From assembly GCF_042100115.1 (NCBI RefSeq), contig NC_091275.1:1488001-1552000 (forward strand): DNA of 64,000 bases, read 5' to 3'. Positions 58,701 through 64,000 of this stretch are shown piece after piece; within the stretch, counting starts at the first letter, position 1, and each line of letters begins with the position of its first letter. The stretch comes from Alternaria dauci (Eukaryota; Ascomycota; Dothideomycetes; Pleosporales; Pleosporaceae). Both the position numbers and the translations under genes were made by a program. The notes below the pieces were generated by a model. That model was not told where the DNA came from and did no database searches. It worked only from the letters and a program-made list of their open reading frames with translations.

Positions 58701-58842
58701 AGTTGGGCTACAGAAGCGAGGACTAAGAGGCCTTATGGAAGGTCGCAGAATTAGGGAAATGGGCAGAGGAAGAGATAAAAGCAGAGACGACGGCGCCATG
58801 GGCAATGGGGATGGAGTAGGCCTTGGCTTGCAGGGCGCTTGA
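55720..58842 (+). CDS. Kelch-repeat / BTB domain protein (Ral2-like)
   Basis: Intronless as read, 1040 aa from ATG 55720. The N-terminal 230 residues are Ser/Thr-rich. Kelch repeats start near residue 257: VGATTTILGDKLYVFGGRRL, then LYELDLVKRHWTKV, PPPRYFHSVCPLGDTKLVCYGG, VHIYDAPTRTWMHV, GRYAHCATILPSS and MLVVGGQDSANHYI, continuing to about 650. A BTB-like half (MDFLALHGERIPVNSHIIARRWGPYFNQLL, near 703) is separated by a disordered insert from its second half (TLFLPHTHLTLQALIHFLYTSSLPP, near 817). This architecture resembles fission-yeast Ral2, a Ras-pathway regulator; the match is by architecture only. The sequence just after the ATG looks like an intron end (CTAAC, then CTAG), so the true N-terminus may lie in an upstream exon. 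Confidence 0.82.
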   Translation: MALPLGLFYPSVGASTEPLDDTSSFWKKSRGINIRQVLTKKRRSVDSTGSLSITYRRIHSETPPESDWSRRIKSKHVPIVHGQIVTPKSLCTSFDLSSSPSSSCPSVSGIPLPSGKSLSVSSSVKSRHVEVVIPNWTIPLQRFASSSVELFLDLGSSQHITASLQSPRSMSSRTHTLDSQTSAPFTSSLNNSQTSLHHQDGQDGGSDRPPTSSTRTPGMSQSPAMLAGLATPTSSTAGLSGLVCNVHRTTGREPHPLVGATTTILGDKLYVFGGRRLSRTRPQLTSDLYELDLVKRHWTKVDAKGDIPPPRYFHSVCPLGDTKLVCYGGMSPVSPSSNQATSVIQGAPADAQPEVVVMSDVHIYDAPTRTWMHVATTDPPQGRYAHCATILPSSAVFSSTSAAVTAIRHNPPSSNPNQGSLGVQLDGEGGAEMLVVGGQDSANHYIEQISVFNLRSLKWTETSTLGRSCGAYRSVVAPLTSIDPDDIGGGTRQAGEARAPEERISNKTGESSMLIYSNYNFLDVKLELQVRHPDGTLSEKPMHGNFSPPGLRFPNGGVINNHFVVSGTFLTSSKQEYALWALDLRTLSWGRIEAGGNIFSQGSWNRGVLWNRRNSFVILGNRKRSLVEDYNHRRINFSNMCVVELEAFGLYDNPRKVTPASGFSSVSAPPQHDGLDMLAGGRTLLPAATELGQLALGMRELADMDFLALHGERIPVNSHIIARRWGPYFNQLLRESAQSAEKENAEAATLRPTATMHPSRNSSITITPSIRTTYSTATTLTANTITPSEATAVSANSYSSLSPPEPSSHSPSQRPRTLFLPHTHLTLQALIHFLYTSSLPPHNSPLCSPQILCSLLQLARPYHIDGLLEAIIERLHVLLDNRNTAAIFNAAAMAAGGGSGIAFKGVNGMSGTNGTTNGFSNSVSSTNTTVADVERSLDAGLRALRVNTDVDRNHDDEVSSAASEATSASASDSGFGDGSGIEDRETWNGEISAVVGLQKRGLRGLMEGRRIREMGRGRDKSRDDGAMGNGDGVGLGLQGA

Positions 58843-59386
58843 TAAGAAGACAGAAGCGGGCTGGCAAGAATAGTCACCTATACGAGGAGAGGGGGTTGGT
58901 AGACAGTGGCGTTCGTTCTTTCTTCGATGGGAAATTTTCATGATGATATTGGAAATTTAGGGACTTGATATAGGTGAACCAAATGTAGAAACTGCTATGA
59001 TGTTTCCGTGCCCATGTCGAAATTGCTTCAAGCATTTGTTGCCTATACTCTTTGTGCCACCTTGTGCAACTGAGGGCATCTTAATCTTTGTTGCGATACG
59101 CGCATAGCCGCTGGTGGATGCACTGGACGGTTGAGGGGAGGCCTCGTTTGCGAAGCGTCCTATCATCTCAGAAGGTTTGTCCTGGTAACGATCGTGAAAT
59201 TACTGGAGCCGTGAGCTCGATGCGGAATTGGCTATTTATCCTTGGGCGTGGGTGTATTCTCACTCCGCTATCGGGAAGTGGTGCCGTGATGGGTCGGTGA
59301 ACTCAACGAGAGCACACAGGCGTCCCCGCTGTTGAGGAACCAACAGCGGGCGGACGTGCTCTTTCGTGGATCTTGGTTCAATACTC
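58843..59386. other. Convergent intergenic region
   Basis: About 540 bp between converging genes. Presumed 3' flanks only; nothing else seen. Confidence 0.5.
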
Positions 59387-59782
59387 TCAACGGTACACCC
59401 TGGCAACCTCAGGTAACCTCGGCATATACGGTGGCGGTGGCGCCTCAAACACGCCTCTCTCATCACAACCCCGTGCCTTTTCCCCGATCGTCATTGCCGA
59501 CGGTAGTCTCACTGTCGACACTCCACCTTCAGTTCTCAGCACTGTGAGCCCGTTTCCCATCCCGCCATTAGCACGTAGAGCGCGTTCCCGAGCATATCTA
59601 CGACTGCGACTCCGCAGGTACACTAAGCTGAGCACGACGCCGACCAAGGCACCGACGAAGATGATGATGATGAGAATGATGGTGCGGTGCGTAGTGCAGG
59701 AGGAGTCGTAGGCAGATTCGCAGTACTCTGAACGTCTTGATAGTGTGAGGTAGTCGTCTAGCGTGAGGGTATGTGGTGCCAT
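59387..59782 (-). CDS. Small single-pass membrane protein with a PPxY motif
   Basis: Intronless, 131 aa. About 35 N-terminal residues (with two Cys, EYCESAYDSSC) precede one strong TM helix, IILIIIIFVGALVGVVLSLVYL, and a basic stop-transfer run RSRSRRYARERALR. The cytosolic tail ends FEAPPPPYMPRLPEVARVYR. The PPPPY is a classic PY motif bound by WW domains of Rsp5/Nedd4 ubiquitin ligases. By analogy with Rsp5 adaptors it could recruit the ligase to a membrane or be ubiquitinated itself. No named family recognised. Topology follows the positive-inside rule. Confidence 0.72.
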   Translation of the reverse strand: MAPHTLTLDDYLTLSRRSEYCESAYDSSCTTHRTIILIIIIFVGALVGVVLSLVYLRSRSRRYARERALRANGGMGNGLTVLRTEGGVSTVRLPSAMTIGEKARGCDERGVFEAPPPPYMPRLPEVARVYR

Positions 59783-61510
59783 TGAGTGAAGTGGTTGTCT
59801 TTATGTTGTTGCCCAGGTGTGATGTGATGTACGAGATGTGTGGAGCACAAGGAAGTACCAAACGATAAATCTGTATGTGGAATATGCCCTCGAAGCGCGA
59901 ATCTACCTGCTACATATCTCTTTTTGCGACCTTGCTGTCTTGATCAATCAGTTCAGTCCACATGCACAATCAAACCCACCGTCCGGCCTAAGGCGCAGCA
60001 GCCTCACACGATATTCGCGAATACAAGGTTCCCGTGCATCCTCAACAACGCCCCAATTAACTTGAGGAAGACAGTTCTACCTGAGCCTTGCTCAAGCGTC
60101 AAGGCGGGTTTCATCTTGCCGTTCCTGTTGGATGTTGACATTGCTGGCGCCGCTGTTCGTCTGCATGCACTGCCCCACACGTTGGGCCTTGTGGGCAGCC
60201 TTGTCGGGCGGCTTTTGGTGTCCCGGTCCATGCGACTGAGGCACACAGTATGGGTGTTTGGCAACCTTCCCCTTTGTAAAATGACAAGTTGAGTGCCATG
60301 AAGTATTCTGGTAGATGGAAAAAGCTTCTTTTGGATGAGTTGATCAAAACGATGACGCTTGCAGTGCGGGAGTGGCTGGGGCCGCCACCCTTTCGAACGC
60401 GCATAACGGGTGGAGATCTCCAAACATGATTAAAAACTCTTTGATGATTCATGGCATCTGCTATTTCAGTACCGCATGTTGTAATCTGCTTTCAACATCT
60501 GACGTTTCAAACTTACCTAGGCACCGCTCAGTTGTTGCACGGCGCTTCGCAACGCACAACTGTGCCACACTTAGGTACATCGCGCTGGGGCTTAGCAGTG
60601 CCTTCTGATCGCACGATGTCGACCATAACTTTAGGTAACTTGCCATTGCATGGTTGCGCAGTTGTGCCCTAGGTGGTCTTCAAGGCGGTTGCTGAGCGAT
60701 CAGGCCCGAGGCGACTTACCTGATGACAGGGTGCAAATCGCCAGGATGGCGGCTGTGTAAGCATCAATCTGGAGCTGGTATCATTTTTAACTCATGGAGC
60801 AGTCCTTCTTTCGTATGTGTCATCAGACTCTGAGTTTGTCCGTTGGACAGCTGCATGTAGGTTTAATGCGAAAGTACGAAAACATCAACACCCCTCTCAG
60901 CGCCTGTACGTACTGGAAAGTCTCCAAATGCGTCCTTCTGAGAATAGAGGCACATGCGAACGAGTCACTATCGTCTTGGTGTGTGTATCGAAGAACTGGC
61001 GATGCACCTTTGGTTGACTTGGGCAGAATGCCAGCACGTTCACGGCCGTAACAGATTCGTATGCCCCGAGACCGAGCCGAACACACTCGTCTCGAGGCCG
61101 AATATTCTACTGGCTCTTGGTCCAAGCCACGCGAGGTCGACGTGGGTCATGATCCAAAAAAGTATACCAGAGATCCCCGCGGGGACCTTTCGGTATGCCC
61201 AAACAGGCAACCCATCGAAGATGCCGGTATGCTTCCCCGCAAACAAGAGTACTGGAGTCTTCCCCAACTGTGCCATGCATGCAATAGAGGATGGCAATCC
61301 GAGGCCAGGCCTAATCCAAGAGCGTCCGGTGACCAGCATCTCCGTCTGGAGCCGGTTTAAAAATCCACAATGGTCCCGGTCTGCGTCGACATTACGAACC
61401 GATCTCGCATTCCCTTTCTGTATACAAATACTCGTCTTTGAGCGAACTTGTTTGCGCATACCTTGATCTCCATAGCACTTGTACCTTTTGACTTGTATAA
61501 TTGAATCCAA
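59783..61510. other. Large intergenic region
   Basis: About 1.73 kb between a leftward and a rightward gene. An imperfect inverted repeat bounds 60517-60674 (CCTAGGCAC versus GTGCCCTAGG) with related CACAACTG/TAGGTA motifs inside. Open frames lack coding character. Confidence 0.45.
60517..60674. repeat. Imperfect inverted-repeat segment
   Basis: CCTAGGCAC at the left and GTGCCCTAGG at the right pair with one interruption. Between them, GCACAACTGTGCC is nearly self-complementary and TTAGGTA occurs twice. It could be a decayed MITE or a chance cluster of palindromes; I see no target duplication. Confidence 0.3.
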
Positions 61511-62434
61511 ATGATCCAAACCATGCCAAAGACTCAAGGACTTCCAGAGTTCAGCCTAGCGGGCAAAGTAGTGTTGGTGTCGGGTGGTGCTCGAGGACTC
61601 GGTCTGACACAAGCCGAAGCATTGCTGGAAGCTGGCGCACGAGGTATGTCTCTCCAAGGAGCTGGACTGTCAAGAGCTTGGACAGCTAACATGTGCCTCC
61701 AGTATACGCACTTGACCGACTCGAGGAGCCCTCGCCAGATTTTGCGCCAATTGCTGAGAAAGCAAAGAACGAACTCGGAACCTCGCTCGAATACCGTCAA
61801 ATAGACGTGCGAGATGTCAAGAAGCTCCACGAGATTGTCGAGGAAATCGCCAACAAGGAGGGCAGACTTGATGGGCTGATTGCTGCGGCCGGTATTCAAC
61901 AAGAGACAACTGCGCTTGAATACACTGCCGAGGATGCAAACCGCATGTTCGAGGTCAACATTACCGGAGTCATGATGACTGCGCAGGCGGCTGCAAAGCA
62001 AATGATCAAGTTTGGAAACGGCGGAAGTATCGTGCTCATTGCGAGCATGTCTGGCACAGTCGCAAATAGGGTACGGCTACCTCGACACGATAGCAGATGT
62101 CTTGTGCTAACCAAGTTAACAGGGTCTCATCTGCTCGGCATACAACGCGTCCAAGGCCGGTGTCATGCAGCTCGCGCGCAACCTCGCGTCGGAATGGGGC
62201 GAGCACAACATCCGCGTCAACACAATCTCGCCAGGATACATTGTGACTGCAATGGTGGAGGAGCTCTTCAAGAAATACCCAGAGCGTAGAGACACGTGGC
62301 CCACACAGAACATGTTGGGCCGTCTGTCCAAGCCTGAGGAATATCGCGGTGCAGCGGTCTTCTTGCTGAGCGACGCAAGTTCCTTCATGACAGGAGCGGA
62401 CCTCAGGATGGACGGCGGTCATGCTGCGTGGTAG
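61511..62434 (+). CDS. Short-chain dehydrogenase/reductase
   Basis: Three exons, 61511-61643, 61703-62070 and 62123-62434; 270 aa. Classical SDR: cofactor loop VVLVSGGARGLGLTQAEALLEAGAR joined across the first intron to VYALDR, DVRD, the NAG-like LIAAAGIQ, catalytic Ser in VLIASMSG, and the YNASK pair (about 180). It then has IRVNTISPGYIVTAM and the usual end DASSFMTGADLRMDGGHAAW. An acidic-to-Asp residue after beta-2 (ALDR) suggests NAD preference. Family members with this C-terminus include polyol and sorbose-type dehydrogenases; the substrate is unknown. Start ATG 61511; a second in-frame ATG lies four codons on (61523). Introns are 59 and 52 nt. Confidence 0.93.
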
Positions 62435-62775
62435 GGTGGATAGTTGACTGGCCATAGAGCACTTTTCATGTTCAATGCGTGCATCTTTTTGGCTTTGTTG
62501 CGTGAAGGTGTTCTGTCCAATGCGAAGCTTCGGAAGTCCGTGAGCTGGTGCTGAGTCAGCCGCAACTGTCGCAGTGTGGGCAGCACGAGGGCCCACGGGT
62601 TGCAAACACTTTGGTCAGAGCAGCGTCTGATCGTTCCTTCGCGGCCATGAAGACGTCAAAAGGGTGATTGCAGGGCTCTTGGTAGGACGCTACCTGCCAT
62701 GTTCTGCTCAGCCTCTATTCCATCATATTTGCACTGCGCATTCACCAGCCACCGCTCGTCTGGGTCCACTCTAGC
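62435..62775. other. Short intergenic region
   Basis: About 340 bp between two rightward genes. No recognisable feature. Confidence 0.5.
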
Positions 62776-64000
62776 ATGACGGCATCAACACCCTCAACCG
62801 TGTCCCGCTATACGCCCGCCGTCTTGTTCCTCACCGGCGTATCAGCTGGGTTCGCGGCATATCTCGTCTACAACACAGTCCAAAGCCCTGGCTCGGGTGA
62901 TGGTCTCCAGCGCAGCAATGCGGTCCGCAGACGCCGCCCGCGAGAACCACCGCCGGCCCCTACCCTCCCGCTCAACGAGCGCGACATGCCTTTTCTGGGG
63001 CGATACGATTTACTCGGTACCGAAGTGCCCCTCGACCCTCGCAATCTCGTCACACCCACAGAGTTGCGTGATATTATCCTCAGCGCGCAGCCAGACGCCG
63101 AATCTATCGTCGTCGAAAACGCAATAACACGCCTATACAACGAGTTCCTCGATCGCCTGCTGGTCGTCCTCTACCCCGACCGACCCCTCTCTCCACTACA
63201 AGCCGACAGTGTCGGAACTTGGCTAACCACCCGCAATCCAAACATCGCAGCACTGGATCGTGCTCAGATAGCCCGCGCTGTGGCGAGGCATGCGCAGATA
63301 TTCCCGCCCGGCGACAACCTTGCTCGCGATGATGCTGAGAGTATTGCAGCTACAGATTTGTCCTTGGGAAGCGACGAGGACGCGGATGATGCTATAGATC
63401 CCGAAGGCCAGACGCTTCAGCGCACCTTGTACCACATTGCAGAGGACCGCGCTAGGCTCGAGGGCGTTATACATCGTGGCATTACGTGCAACGGCTGCGA
63501 CGAGAGGCCTATCCGGGGAACCAGGTGGCACTGCGCCAACTGTCCAGACTTTGACCTGTGCTCCAACTGCGAAGCAACCAACTCGCATTACAAAAACCAC
63601 ATCTTCTACAAGATTCGCGTCCCTGCCCCATATCTGAGTCTACCAAAGCAAGAGCCCCTCTACCCTGGCAAGCCTCACATGATGAGTCCCTCCATCGATC
63701 CAGCACTTAAGAGACGCCTCGTCGCCGAGACCAAGATGGAAGTGGAGGAGATTGAGGCCTTGTGGGACCAGTTTACTTGTCTTGCAGGGACTGAGTGGGC
63801 AGCCGACGCCAACGGGGTAGGATGGGCCATCGATCGACGCGACTTTAACCACGCATTCGTCCCTCGTTACAATAGTTTCGTCGCCGCACCCAACCTCGTC
63901 TACGACCGCATCTTCGCATACTACGACACCGACAAGAATGGGCTCATCGGGTTCGATGAGTGGGTCAAAGGGCTCGACGGCATGCATGACGCTGATGTCG
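62776..64000 (+). CDS. N-terminally anchored ZZ zinc-finger and EF-hand protein (partial, runs off the window)
   Basis: Open from ATG 62776 to the window end, 408 codons with no stop. A hydrophobic segment at about residues 12-32 (AVLFLTGVSAGFAAYLVYN) is a probable anchor or mitochondrial signal-anchor. A conserved region follows (NERDMPFLGRYDLLGTEVP; ENAITRLYNEFLDRLLVVLYPD). The ZZ finger is at about 235-275: ITCNGCDERPIRGTRWHCANC, then DLCSNCEATNSHYKNH. The final visible part has an EF-hand calcium loop, DTDKNGLIGFDEW (about 384-396). The combination of ZZ and EF-hand on a membrane-anchored protein points to a calcium-responsive scaffold; the role is unknown. The C-terminus is outside the window. 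Confidence 0.85.
   Translation, partial: MTASTPSTVSRYTPAVLFLTGVSAGFAAYLVYNTVQSPGSGDGLQRSNAVRRRRPREPPPAPTLPLNERDMPFLGRYDLLGTEVPLDPRNLVTPTELRDIILSAQPDAESIVVENAITRLYNEFLDRLLVVLYPDRPLSPLQADSVGTWLTTRNPNIAALDRAQIARAVARHAQIFPPGDNLARDDAESIAATDLSLGSDEDADDAIDPEGQTLQRTLYHIAEDRARLEGVIHRGITCNGCDERPIRGTRWHCANCPDFDLCSNCEATNSHYKNHIFYKIRVPAPYLSLPKQEPLYPGKPHMMSPSIDPALKRRLVAETKMEVEEIEALWDQFTCLAGTEWAADANGVGWAIDRRDFNHAFVPRYNSFVAAPNLVYDRIFAYYDTDKNGLIGFDEWVKGLDGMHDADV

Noticed and set aside
1..64000. CRISPR arrays, prophage, rRNA or AT-rich RIP-mutated blocks
   Set aside because: No regularly spaced repeats, phage genes, rRNA-like sequence or strongly AT-biased tracts were seen. The transitions between the MITE copies are in elements too short for typical RIP.

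Overview
The window is nuclear DNA of a filamentous ascomycete. The evidence is intron-containing genes with introns of about 46-93 nt (one of 190 nt), GT-AG borders with CTAAC/CTGAC-like branch sites, about 27 genes in 64 kb on both strands, and fungal-only families such as DUF1996, DUF3431, Ppz-type phosphatase and a cytochrome b5-acyl-CoA dehydrogenase fusion. The protein character suggests a Dothideomycete, probably Pleosporales. That placement is inference and I cannot name a species. Exon borders below were worked out by hand from reading-frame continuity, splice consensus and family conservation.

Layout. 0-12 kb: a large disordered methyltransferase-domain protein, Mediator subunit MED8, the N-terminal protein methyltransferase NTM1, a mitochondrial-type aldehyde dehydrogenase and a myristoylated Ppz phosphatase with an adjoining small ORF. 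12.6-22.6 kb is metabolic: a small cupin, a cytochrome b5-ACAD fusion, a 2OG-Fe(II) oxygenase, an M28B (glutamate carboxypeptidase II-like) peptidase, a Ure2-type glutathione S-transferase with a one-base frameshift, and a small membrane/coiled-coil protein. 24-34 kb is sparse: a 123-aa orphan, a secreted DUF1996 protein, a 623-aa orphan and a type II membrane DUF3431 protein. 35.5-41 kb is nuclear: an RRM/RGG protein and the NuA3 subunit NTO1. 42-51.4 kb: an FAD monooxygenase, an F-box/LRR protein, an MFS transporter and a 1-Cys peroxiredoxin. 51.7-55 kb holds two copies of a short inverted-repeat element (MITE-like, TA target duplication) flanking a Cys-rich orphan. 55.7-64 kb: a kelch/BTB protein, a single-pass membrane protein with a PY motif, a short-chain dehydrogenase and a ZZ/EF-hand protein cut by the window end.

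Most genes are housekeeping or stand-alone accessory genes. There is no polyketide synthase, NRPS or terpene cyclase core enzyme, so the monooxygenase and transporter do not amount to a recognisable biosynthetic cluster. I found no rRNA, tRNA, CRISPR or prophage, and no strong evidence of a new multi-gene system. The items most worth a second look are the MITE family, the frameshifted GST, the two GC-AG intron calls, the possible alternative 3' end of the Ppz gene and several orphan proteins.
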